Shown here: piece after piece, positions 1 through 5,989 of the stretch
Layout: each line of letters begins with the position of its first letter
How positions within the stretch are numbered: position 1 is the first letter of the stretch
Assembly (NCBI GenBank): GCA_040902885.1
Contig: JBBDWK010000087.1
Coordinates: 1 to 17,464, forward strand
Origin: JBBDWK01 sp040902885
GTDB taxonomy: Bacteria; Acidobacteriota; Terriglobia; Bryobacterales; Bryobacteraceae
DNA: 17,464 bases
Reading direction: 5' to 3'
Translations under genes and position numbers: made by a program
The notes under the pieces: model-generated
The model's input: only the letters and a program-made list of their open reading frames with translations
Told to the model about the DNA's origin: nothing
Databases searched by the model: none

Positions 1-39
1 ACCTGCTGCCTTTTTGTTGACACCAATGTCCCTTTAATT

Positions 40-582
40 ATGCGCGGCTGTATAGTATCGCAGGGCAGGATGCGACGGGCCGTCCAGCCGCAATACAAGC
101 TTCTGGAACTGTGGAGAGATGGGTGTCTGATCTTTCTCGCTGACGGAGCTGAATTTCTGTGCCGCGATATAGAAGACAAACAGAAGCTGGCCCTACGAAT
201 TAATCCGTTGGTGCTGGCGGAGTCAACGTGCTTGTTCTGTGAACTGGCGCGAAAAATCTACGAAGGCGCATCACCGCGATCACATTTGGCTCAGTACATG
301 ATCGAGTTCCGCAACCTCTCGGTAAACAAGACTAATCCAGTATTAACGCCAGTCGAAGTAGGCTCCTTGCCATGGCCCAGTACCAGATCTTATGAAGCCG
401 AGTATAGCGGGGAACGTTTCACGGTGACAGCAGATCCGGGCGAGGACGCGGCGATTACGGCATTTCAGCTTGTGTCAGAGGTCTACACTTGGTTTGGCAT
501 CGAACAAGATGAAATTCCGTATACGATCGAAAGCCACGGCCGAAGGGTGATTGATGTCGGAAAGTTTCGCAGTCAGCGATAA
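40..582 (+). CDS. Hypothetical protein, possibly 5'-truncated by the window edge
   Basis: I do not recognise this protein. From the ATG at 40 it gives 180 residues ending in TAA, but the frame is open back to base 1 without a stop, so the true start may lie upstream and the first ATG may be internal. No ribosome binding site stands out before the ATG; a TTGACA hexamer lies at 17-22 but has no convincing -10 at normal spacing. The product looks soluble: mixed charge, no signal peptide, no membrane segment, no nucleotide-binding motif. Two cysteines four residues apart (CLFC, about residues 64-67) are the only notable local feature. The gene stands alone on the plus strand beside a dead IS1595-type transposase remnant, as expected for an accessory gene. 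Confidence that it is coding is moderate, resting on length and non-biased composition. Confidence 0.5.
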   Translation: MRGCIVSQGRMRRAVQPQYKLLELWRDGCLIFLADGAEFLCRDIEDKQKLALRINPLVLAESTCLFCELARKIYEGASPRSHLAQYMIEFRNLSVNKTNPVLTPVEVGSLPWPSTRSYEAEYSGERFTVTADPGEDAAITAFQLVSEVYTWFGIEQDEIPYTIESHGRRVIDVGKFRSQR

Positions 583-687
583 CTTCGGCACGTTTGACCA
601 ACGGTTCCTTAGTGGGCACGGGACAAGCATTCCAGTCCCTACATTCTGCTTTTGTTGGAGGCGTCTCTCGCATCAGCATGAGTCCCA
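583..687. other. Non-coding spacer with possible decayed transposase tail
   Basis: No intact gene is visible between the hypothetical protein and the transposase fragment. On the minus strand a second reading frame continues the transposase fragment for a few residues (ANPKVMG, MRETPP), suggesting that this DNA is the frameshifted extreme C-terminus of the same dead element. Confidence 0.35.
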
Positions 688-972
688 TTACTTTGGGGTT
701 GGCACCCAAGGCGCCGGCGCCAGAGAGTCGGTGATGACGACGTACCGGCTGTTGCCAGGCTGGTCATCGCTCTCCAGGAAAGTGCGGCCGAGCTGCTGCT
801 TGCTCACATGAGGGTAGATGCCGTTGATGCCGCGCTTCAGGATTGCAAAGAAACCTTCGACCGTGTTGGTCGTGATGCACAGGCCGTCCTCGTACCGCAC
901 GTATTCATCAGCGAGTGGTTCAGCTGATAGCGAAGGAGGTGAAGGCTTTTTCCCGGGCAAGGACGCGGACAC
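688..972 (-). pseudogene. IS1595-family (ISXO2-like) transposase remnant, C-terminal part
   Basis: The minus strand encodes EYVRYEDG, then TTNTVEGFFAILKRGING, then HVSKQQLGR (core at about 784-912). This is the hallmark C-terminal segment of ISXO2-like transposases of the IS1595 family; the conserved Glu of VEGFF is the last acidic residue of the DDE-type active site. Intact proteins of the family are about 220-320 residues; here the catalytic N-terminal half is missing. Just upstream of the core, another frame supplies NHS, so the usual NHSADEYVRY string can be rebuilt by adding one base at about 912, pointing to a single-base deletion. Downstream of LGR the expected (Y)LxEFDFRYN segment is degenerate. 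I see no terminal inverted repeats. The fragment is almost certainly non-functional. Confidence 0.75.
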
Positions 973-1073
973 TATGCTTCATGCCAAGCTACTACGATTT
1001 GCCGCGAGGAAAGGTTCCGTTTTCGCGGGTGCTCCACCTTGCTGGCGGTTTCGCTTGCGCTTGCGCGCAGGAC
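973..1073. other. Spacer downstream of the lacD-like gene
   Basis: No gene is visible. On the minus strand, just after the lacD-like stop, TGCGC-gcaa-GCGCA can form a small 5-bp hairpin at about 1056-1069, but no T-tract follows, so I cannot call a terminator. Confidence 0.3.
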
Positions 1074-2081
1074 TTATGCCGCGGTCTTTTTCAGCTTCGC
1101 GTCCCAGGGCTTGGCGGCCTTGACGGCATCGTTCACGGCGTCGATGTTGCGCACGCCTTCATCGGATAACCAGTCCTCCAGAGCTTTCACGCCCTTTTGT
1201 GCGTAAACCGGAATGCCTTCCTTCCAGGTCGCTCGGCCGCACAAGACCCCCGAGAAATCCGTGCCGGCCTCGGCGGCCATGTGCAGCGACTCCACGAATT
1301 GCTGGTTGCTGACGCCCGCGCTCAGATAGATGAACGGCTTGCGGGCGACGGAAGCGGCGCGGCGGAAATGTTCGAGCGCCTCCGCGCGCGAGTACGCCTT
1401 CTGTCCCTTGTAGACGCTGGAGCCTTCCACGTACTGTGCGTTCACCGGAACTTCCACCTTCAGCACGTCCACGTGATACTGCGGCTTGGAAAACTCCTCC
1501 ATGCTGCGTGTGACTACTTCAGGCTTGCGCTTCGCGAATTCGAGGCCCTTCTCGTCGCCGCCCTTGGGATCGTAGCCGACAAACTCCAGGAAAAACGGAA
1601 TCTCGTGGGCCATGCACTCGGCGCCGATGCGTTCGATGAAGGCGTGCTTGATGTCGTTGACCCCCGGTTCGTCGAAAGGCGTGTAGTAGATGAGGATCTT
1701 GACCGCATCGGCGCCCCAGTCCGCAATGCGCTTTACCGATACGTGCGGCAGCAGGTCGGGCAGGCGGCCGGGCTGCGTATTATCGTAGCCGCTGGCCTCA
1801 TATGCCAGCAGAAGACCGGCGTTGGCGCTTCGCGCTTTCGCGGCGGGCAAACCCCATTCCGGATCGAGCAGGATCGCGGTCGCATGCGGCGTGAGGACGC
1901 GCGTTACGGCCGTCTTGAACTCGGTCATCATCTCGTCCGTGATGGCCTTGGTGTCCGCTCCTTTGGCGGCCGCCAGAGACTTTTGCAGGCTTCCGCGCTG
2001 ATCCATCGCCGCGGCGGCGATTACACCCGCGGAATTGGCCAGCGCCTTCATGTGCTTCAGCTTCCCTTTCGATAAATTCAT
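1074..2081 (-). CDS. lacD: Class I aldolase, tagatose-1,6-bisphosphate aldolase (LacD) type
   Basis: This 335-residue protein matches the LacD family in length (about 325) and motifs: AMDQRG at 25-30, LLDPEWG at 71-77, DAVKILIYY at 125-133, EVP-rich strand DVLKVEVPV at 205-213 and SAGV at 254-257. Known LacD enzymes cleave tagatose-1,6-bisphosphate to dihydroxyacetone phosphate and glyceraldehyde-3-phosphate through a lysine Schiff base; by alignment K208 in DVLKVEVP is the likely Schiff-base lysine, with K128 as a second active-site lysine. It is cytoplasmic. No lacA/B/C, tagatose kinase or sugar transporter lies nearby, so the substrate could be another ketose bisphosphate; the family also includes sulfofructose-phosphate aldolases. 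It is the last gene of the minus-strand train, 13 nt after ribF. The start is fixed by AGGAGA at 2091-2096. Confidence 0.85.
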   Translation of the reverse strand: MNLSKGKLKHMKALANSAGVIAAAAMDQRGSLQKSLAAAKGADTKAITDEMMTEFKTAVTRVLTPHATAILLDPEWGLPAAKARSANAGLLLAYEASGYDNTQPGRLPDLLPHVSVKRIADWGADAVKILIYYTPFDEPGVNDIKHAFIERIGAECMAHEIPFFLEFVGYDPKGGDEKGLEFAKRKPEVVTRSMEEFSKPQYHVDVLKVEVPVNAQYVEGSSVYKGQKAYSRAEALEHFRRAASVARKPFIYLSAGVSNQQFVESLHMAAEAGTDFSGVLCGRATWKEGIPVYAQKGVKALEDWLSDEGVRNIDAVNDAVKAAKPWDAKLKKTAA

Positions 2082-2090
2082 CGTCGATAA

Positions 2091-2096
2091 TCTCCT
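2091..2096 (-). promoter_or_regulatory. Ribosome binding site of the lacD-like gene
   Basis: AGGAGA lies 9 nt before the ATG at 2081 and partly overlaps the TAG stop of ribF (2095-2097), indicating translation from the same mRNA. Confidence 0.7.
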
Positions 2097-3075
2097 AATA
2101 AGTCAACTGCTCGCGTTTGGTCCACTTGCCCAGACGCCGGAAGTATGCGCGCGCGCGGCCTGCATCGCGCAGGATCTGCGCCTTCAACCGCTCCGGGGAA
2201 TCGAATCTCCGCTCCTCCCGGAGCCTCCACAGAAACTCCACGCGAATGCGGGACGGCGGGGGCCCTTCGAGCGGAGACAGCAAAAACGTTTCGATCGAAC
2301 GCTGCGAATCGCCGCCGAACGTGGGCCGGAATCCGATGTTCGTAACGGACGGCCACGTACGCCCGTTCTCCACGTCTTCGGTGCGCGTGATGTACACGCC
2401 AGTGGCGGGCAGCACCTGGGACGGGGTGTCCAGGTTGAGCGTCGGCACGGTCTGGCGCGAACCCACGCCGTGGCCCCGAACCACGTTGCCTTCCAGGCCG
2501 AACGGCGCTTCGAGCATGCGCGCCGCCTTCGCCACCTGTCCTTTCTCGATGGCGTGGCGGATGGCGCTGCTGCTGACCGGGCGGCCGCGCAGGGTCACCG
2601 CCGGAACCACCTCGGTGGCGAAGCCCAACTGTTCGCCCAGCCTCTCCAGCATCCGCACGTCGCCCGCGTGACGGTGTCCGAAGCGGAAATTGTCGCCCAC
2701 CAGCACCGCCTTCGCCTTTAGCTTATCGACAAGAATGCGCTCCACGAAATGCTCGGGGGCGATTCGGGCGAACTCGGCGTCGAAGGGAAGGATCAGCACC
2801 TGCCGGATGCCCTCGTGCCGCATCATCCCCACGCGCTGCTCGGGCGAGGTCATCAATCGCGGCGCCCTTTCCGGCGCCACCACCCGCGCCGGGTGGGGGT
2901 CGAACGTCAGCACGGACGGCTTCCATCCCCGCGCCTTCCCCAAGGCCGCCGCGCGCCGCATGATCTTGCGATGCCCCGCGTGTACGCCATCGAAATTGCC
3001 GATGGTCAGGGCGGACGGTCCGAAATCGGGCGGAACTTCCTCCAGGCTGCGATAGACGCGAAACGTCTCCGCCAT
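2095..3075 (-). CDS. ribF: Bifunctional riboflavin kinase / FAD synthetase
   Basis: RibF phosphorylates riboflavin to FMN and adenylates FMN to FAD in the cytoplasm. The 326-residue length is standard. The N-terminal FAD synthetase half shows GNFDGVHAGH (26-35), the nucleotidyl-transferase nucleotide-binding motif, then LVGDNFRFGH (125-134) and the SSSAIR motif (168-173). The C-terminal flavokinase half begins at about 185; PTLN (211-214) takes the place of the usual PTAN, and E262 in IETFLL fits the catalytic glutamate. The stretch before PTLN (RGHGVGSRQTV) departs from the common GRxLGFPTAN form. The ATG follows directly on the TAG of the upstream hydrolase gene (TAGATG) and has GGAGG at 3084-3088, 8 nt away, so coupled translation is likely. 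Confidence 0.95.
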   Translation of the reverse strand: MAETFRVYRSLEEVPPDFGPSALTIGNFDGVHAGHRKIMRRAAALGKARGWKPSVLTFDPHPARVVAPERAPRLMTSPEQRVGMMRHEGIRQVLILPFDAEFARIAPEHFVERILVDKLKAKAVLVGDNFRFGHRHAGDVRMLERLGEQLGFATEVVPAVTLRGRPVSSSAIRHAIEKGQVAKAARMLEAPFGLEGNVVRGHGVGSRQTVPTLNLDTPSQVLPATGVYITRTEDVENGRTWPSVTNIGFRPTFGGDSQRSIETFLLSPLEGPPPSRIRVEFLWRLREERRFDSPERLKAQILRDAGRARAYFRRLGKWTKREQLTY

Positions 3076-3861
3076 CTACGATGCCTCCACGCCGATCTCG
3101 AGACCGTCGTAGGCCAGCCGGATGTGCGGCGGCAGCTTGCTTTCCGTATAAGCATGGCCAAGATCGTGGCAGATGTGGGTGAAGAAGGCGCGCCGCGGAG
3201 CCAGACGTTCGACGTATCCGGCCGAGCGCTCTACCGTCGAGTGCGTGGGGTGCGGGCGATGGCGCAGCGCGTCCAGGAACAGAACGTTCAGCCCCTTCAG
3301 GCGCTCCATGGATTCCTCGGGAATTTCGCTGTGATCGGTCAAATACGCCGCCGATCCGAAGCGGTACCCGTAAATGGCGCCCCGCCCGTGGAATACCCGT
3401 ATGGGCTGAAACTCCAGACCGAACAGATCGAAGGCGTCTCCATCCAGCGTGTGCGATTGCAGCTTGGGAACGGGAGAATCGGATTCACGCCCGTCGAAGA
3501 TGTACTGGAAGCAGCGGTGAATGGCGGCCATGGTCTGCGCCGAAGCGTAGATCGGTATGGCGCCTTTCTGGCGGAAGTTGAAGGGCCGCACATCGTCCAG
3601 GCCCATGATGTGGTCGGCGTGCTCATGGGTGAAGAGCACCGCATCCAGGCGTTCGATCCCGGCGCGCAAAGCTTGTGTGCGGAAGTCCGGTGTTGTGTCG
3701 ATGAGCACGTTGCGCCCGCCGTACGCCACCAGGATGGAGGGGCGCAGGCGCTTGTCGCGCGGGTCGGTCGAGGTGCAGACATCGCAATGGCAGCCGATGG
3801 TGGGAACGCCCACACTCGTGCCCGATCCGAGCACCGTAATCTTCACGGCCTGCTCCGACAT
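3076..3861 (-). CDS. PhnP-like MBL-fold metal-dependent hydrolase
   Basis: This 261-residue metallo-beta-lactamase-fold protein has the HxHxDH metal motif THEHADH at 78-84, GSGTSVGVPTIGC at 12-24 near the N-terminus, and later metal-ligand candidates in YLTDHSE and FFTHICHD. The CHCDVC cluster (C24, C26, C29) together with a C-terminal histidine resembles the extra structural zinc site of PhnP, a 5-phosphoribosyl 1,2-cyclic phosphodiesterase. No phosphonate (phn) genes are nearby, so a cyclic phosphodiester or a related small phosphoester is a guess from the family. It is cytoplasmic, with no signal peptide. Its ATG abuts the TAG of the DUF1844 gene and its own TAG abuts the ribF ATG, so the three genes are packed without spacers. 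Confidence 0.85.
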   Translation of the reverse strand: MSEQAVKITVLGSGTSVGVPTIGCHCDVCTSTDPRDKRLRPSILVAYGGRNVLIDTTPDFRTQALRAGIERLDAVLFTHEHADHIMGLDDVRPFNFRQKGAIPIYASAQTMAAIHRCFQYIFDGRESDSPVPKLQSHTLDGDAFDLFGLEFQPIRVFHGRGAIYGYRFGSAAYLTDHSEIPEESMERLKGLNVLFLDALRHRPHPTHSTVERSAGYVERLAPRRAFFTHICHDLGHAYTESKLPPHIRLAYDGLEIGVEAS

Positions 3862-4152
3862 CTAGGATCGTTTGCTTTCTTCCGACGCCTGCACGAAGCG
3901 AAACCGCAGCTCGGTGAGCGAATTCTCCAGCAGTCTCTGTTCCCCGGCCGTAAGGTTTCCTTTGGTTTTGTCGAGCAGGATCTGCATCAGGTCGATACTA
4001 TGGCGGGCCATGTCCAGATCGGGCTCCGCCTTCTCCTCTTCCGGTCCGAAGTGGATCAAGCCCAACTGCATTTCGGCCTGCGTCCGCAGCGATAGCGTCA
4101 GAAAATCGAACGATGCCGGCGGCAGCGGAAAAGACGGCTCAGGATCGCTCAT
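3862..4152 (-). CDS. DUF1844 family protein
   Basis: A 96-residue acidic protein whose second half (MARHSIDLMQILLDKTKGNL, then LLENSLTELRFRFV) fits the conserved core of DUF1844: a predicted helical protein of about 90-120 residues, common in Acidobacteria and other phyla and without known function. The N-terminal FLTLSLRTQAEMQLG helix is also family-typical. No signal peptide or membrane helix is clear. The gene ends TAG immediately before the ATG of the MBL-fold hydrolase. No Shine-Dalgarno precedes the ATG, but a TAAAAT hexamer lies 8 nt upstream (4161-4166). It follows the peptidyl-prolyl isomerase gene by 34 nt. Family assignment is from motif recall; function is unknown. Confidence 0.8.
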   Translation of the reverse strand: MSDPEPSFPLPPASFDFLTLSLRTQAEMQLGLIHFGPEEEKAEPDLDMARHSIDLMQILLDKTKGNLTAGEQRLLENSLTELRFRFVQASEESKRS

Positions 4153-4160
4153 CGGCTACC

Positions 4161-4166
4161 ATTTTA
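4161..4166 (-). promoter_or_regulatory. Candidate -10 element (TAAAAT) before the DUF1844 gene
   Basis: TAAAAT ends 8 nt before the ATG at 4152, and no Shine-Dalgarno is present. A transcript initiated from it would be almost leaderless. No good -35 is seen 17 nt upstream, so the assignment is tentative. Confidence 0.3.
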
Positions 4167-4186
4167 CAATGGGAGGCCGGTCCCGC

Positions 4187-5086
4187 TTATTTCTTGAAAA
4201 ACTCCTCGTCGATGGTCACGTTGGACTGCTGGCGAAGGCCATCGAGCACCTTGCGGGTCAACTCGGGGCGCAGCTTTTTCTCCACGTCCGGGCGCAGCTC
4301 GTCGAAGGTCTTGGCCCCGCGCTGTTCCACGCGGATGAGATGGTATCCGAAGCGGGTCTTCACCGGATCGCTCAACTGACCGGCCGGCAGCGAGAAAGCC
4401 ACCTCATCGAATTCCCGAACCATCTGGCCGCGTGTGAAGAAGCCCAGATCTCCTCCCTCGCCGCCCGAGACCGTGTCGTCGGATTCCGCTTTCGCGATTG
4501 CCGCGAAGTCTTCACCGCCGTTAATTCTGGTGCGAAGCTGCTGCACTTTGGCGAGAGCCTCTTCGTCGGTTAACTCGGGTTTCCCTTCCTTGGACGGAAG
4601 GGGAGATCCTTTGAATTTAATCAGGATGTGCCGCGCGCGCGCCTGTTCGTACTCGGACTTGTGCTCTTCGTAATACGCGCGGGCATCGGCTTCCTCGATT
4701 TTCAATGTCGCCGTCAGATCCTGAAAGAGCAGTCCGGCGAGAAGATTCTCTTTTTGAAAGGAAAGCTGGGCCAGGTATTGCGGCGACTGGTCCAATTTAC
4801 GCCGCTTGGCTTCCTGGGCAAGAAGCTTGATCTGTACCAATTGCTCCGCGACCTGCCGCTTTCCCGCGCCTTGCGCCTGCTGCTGCACCTGCTCGGGAAG
4901 CGCGCTCAGAAACGCATCAAATTCCCGTGCGGTAAGCTTTTCATCTCCAACAACGAGGACAGGCTGGGCGGCGGCGGGCTGAGCGGCCGCTGCGGCGGGA
5001 GCGGGACGTTTCGGCTTGGGTGCGGGGGCCTGTGCGAAAGCCGACGCAACAACCAGGGAAACTGCTAAAACCTTGAGGCAATGCAT
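4187..5086 (-). CDS. Exported parvulin-type peptidyl-prolyl isomerase (PpiC/SurA-like)
   Basis: This 299-residue protein starts with a signal peptide (basic start, hydrophobic LAVSLVVASAFA, probable cleavage after AFA at residue 18), followed by a Pro/Ala-rich linker to about residue 42. A SurA-N-like helical chaperone segment (about 45-145) comes next, then a parvulin isomerase domain at about 150-257. The domain carries ARHILIKF, GGDLGFF and DPVKTRFGYHLIRVE, the usual strand and active-site signatures. Parvulins of this type assist folding of exported or outer-membrane proteins in the periplasm. The gene follows an exported rhodanese by 28 nt, so two envelope proteins are adjacent. No Shine-Dalgarno is visible; TATGAT lies 6 nt before the ATG (5093-5098). 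Confidence 0.92.
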   Translation of the reverse strand: MHCLKVLAVSLVVASAFAQAPAPKPKRPAPAAAAAQPAAAQPVLVVGDEKLTAREFDAFLSALPEQVQQQAQGAGKRQVAEQLVQIKLLAQEAKRRKLDQSPQYLAQLSFQKENLLAGLLFQDLTATLKIEEADARAYYEEHKSEYEQARARHILIKFKGSPLPSKEGKPELTDEEALAKVQQLRTRINGGEDFAAIAKAESDDTVSGGEGGDLGFFTRGQMVREFDEVAFSLPAGQLSDPVKTRFGYHLIRVEQRGAKTFDELRPDVEKKLRPELTRKVLDGLRQQSNVTIDEEFFKK

Positions 5087-5092
5087 TAATTA

Positions 5093-5098
5093 ATCATA
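5093..5098 (-). promoter_or_regulatory. Candidate -10 element (TATGAT) before the PPIase gene
   Basis: TATGAT matches TATAAT at five of six bases and ends 6 nt before the ATG, placing a start site at or next to the start codon. No Shine-Dalgarno is present and no clear -35 was found. Confidence 0.35.
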
Positions 5099-5114
5099 GC
5101 AGCCTCACCCTGTT

Positions 5115-5498
5115 TTACCGCTTCTGCTCCTTGGGATAGACGAGCGGATAGTTCTTTTCCTTCCATGGGAGAACGCCGCAGTAGCCGGCGATTTTGAACC
5201 CGTTCTTTTGAAGAAGTTCCGCTGCCCGCGAGGCGCGTCCTCCACGCTGGCAGATGGTCACAATCTCCTTGTCCTTCGGCAGCTCGGACAGGCGCGACTC
5301 AAGTTGTCCGAGAGGGATGTTCACGGAACCCTTGATGGCTCCGGTTTCGGACAACTCGCGCGGCTCGCGGACATCCAGGTAGACGACATTTTGCTTCTTG
5401 TCGACCAATTCCTTGACTTCGTCGGCGGTGAGGGATTTGTTCTCTGCCGCGGACGCCAAGCATGCAACGGAAAGCAGAACGGCCAGGGCGATCTTCAT
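5115..5498 (-). CDS. Exported rhodanese-like domain protein
   Basis: A 127-residue single-domain rhodanese. The N-terminus (MKIALAVLLSVACLASAAE) is an export signal; cleavage after ASAA is likely, though C13 leaves a weak lipobox (SVAC) and a lipoprotein cannot be excluded. The domain has YLDVREPREL (40-49), GSVNIPLGQL and the active-site loop CQRGGRA, with C83 as the persulfide-forming cysteine. Rhodanese domains transfer sulfane sulfur or bind sulfur species; for a periplasmic version the donor and acceptor are unknown. It sits between the P-loop kinase (26 nt upstream) and the PPIase (28 nt downstream) on the same strand. A TATACT hexamer 7 nt before the ATG and the absence of a Shine-Dalgarno suggest its own leaderless promoter. 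Confidence 0.9.
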   Translation of the reverse strand: MKIALAVLLSVACLASAAENKSLTADEVKELVDKKQNVVYLDVREPRELSETGAIKGSVNIPLGQLESRLSELPKDKEIVTICQRGGRASRAAELLQKNGFKIAGYCGVLPWKEKNYPLVYPKEQKR

Positions 5499-5505
5499 GG
5501 CGTAC

Positions 5506-5511
5506 AGTATA
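5506..5511 (-). promoter_or_regulatory. Candidate -10 element (TATACT) before the rhodanese gene
   Basis: TATACT (five of six matches to TATAAT) ends 7 nt before the ATG at 5498. A weak TCAACT -35-like hexamer lies 18 nt further upstream. A start site would fall at or one base before the ATG, giving a leaderless message. Confidence 0.4.
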
Positions 5512-5524
5512 ACGCGGGGCGCAA

Positions 5525-5989
5525 TCAGCAGTTGACGACCGCGATGCGTGAAAATCCCTCCGAAGCCTGGGGCGGGACGAGGCGCTGCGCCATGCGCTCG
5601 ATCGCTTCATCGGGCACGATACGATCGCGCCGCCGGTTGCGGTCCATGCAGACCTCGGCCGGAACGTCGAAGAAGACGGCTTCAATGTCGCAGCCGTAGG
5701 ATCGGGCGATGTGGATGTACGGCGCGCGCTCCTCCGGGGTGAGGTGCGTCGCGTCGATGTAAGTTACCGGGCGTCCAATGGCCAAGCGCTGGCGCAGCAG
5801 ATAGCGAAGCGTCGTGAAGACGCGGAAGTGGATGGACTGGTCGGTAGGATCATCGGCCAGGAGCAGGCGGACCGTATCCGAAGAGAGCGGCACAATGCCC
5901 TTCTCTTCCAGCCAGGTGGACTTTCCGGAGCCGGGAAGTCCCACCAGGAGCACGATGCGCTGCCGCTCAGACGGTGTAGCGTCCGGCAT
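5525..5989 (-). CDS. Small P-loop kinase, AAA_33 / polynucleotide-kinase-like
   Basis: A 154-residue protein with a clear Walker A motif GLPGSGKST (17-25), an SSDTVR strand after it (Asp likely in substrate or Mg binding), YIDATHLTPEER (mid-protein, typical of the zeta-toxin/Pnk-like kinase group), and an arginine-rich lid DRNRRRDR before VPDEAI. This is the core architecture of small kinases in the AAA_33 or T4 Pnk-kinase-like group; the phosphate acceptor cannot be read from sequence. No phosphatase or ligase domain is fused. Its first 23 nt overlap the last codons of the acyl-CoA dehydrogenase gene, implying cotranscription and probable coupling. The ATG is the only good start before the P-loop. 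There is no antitoxin-like partner beside it, so a toxin role is not supported. Confidence 0.82.
   Translation of the reverse strand: MPDATPSERQRIVLLVGLPGSGKSTWLEEKGIVPLSSDTVRLLLADDPTDQSIHFRVFTTLRYLLRQRLAIGRPVTYIDATHLTPEERAPYIHIARSYGCDIEAVFFDVPAEVCMDRNRRRDRIVPDEAIERMAQRLVPPQASEGFSRIAVVNC

Noticed and set aside
2749..4095. A 448-codon plus-strand frame opposite ribF, the MBL-fold gene and the DUF1844 gene
   Set aside because: It is an antisense shadow of three well-supported genes with no family similarity.
5525..5989. P-loop kinase as a zeta-like toxin of a toxin-antitoxin system
   Set aside because: There is no small antitoxin gene beside it, and it overlaps a metabolic gene in an operon. 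The motif alone does not distinguish it from ordinary small kinases.
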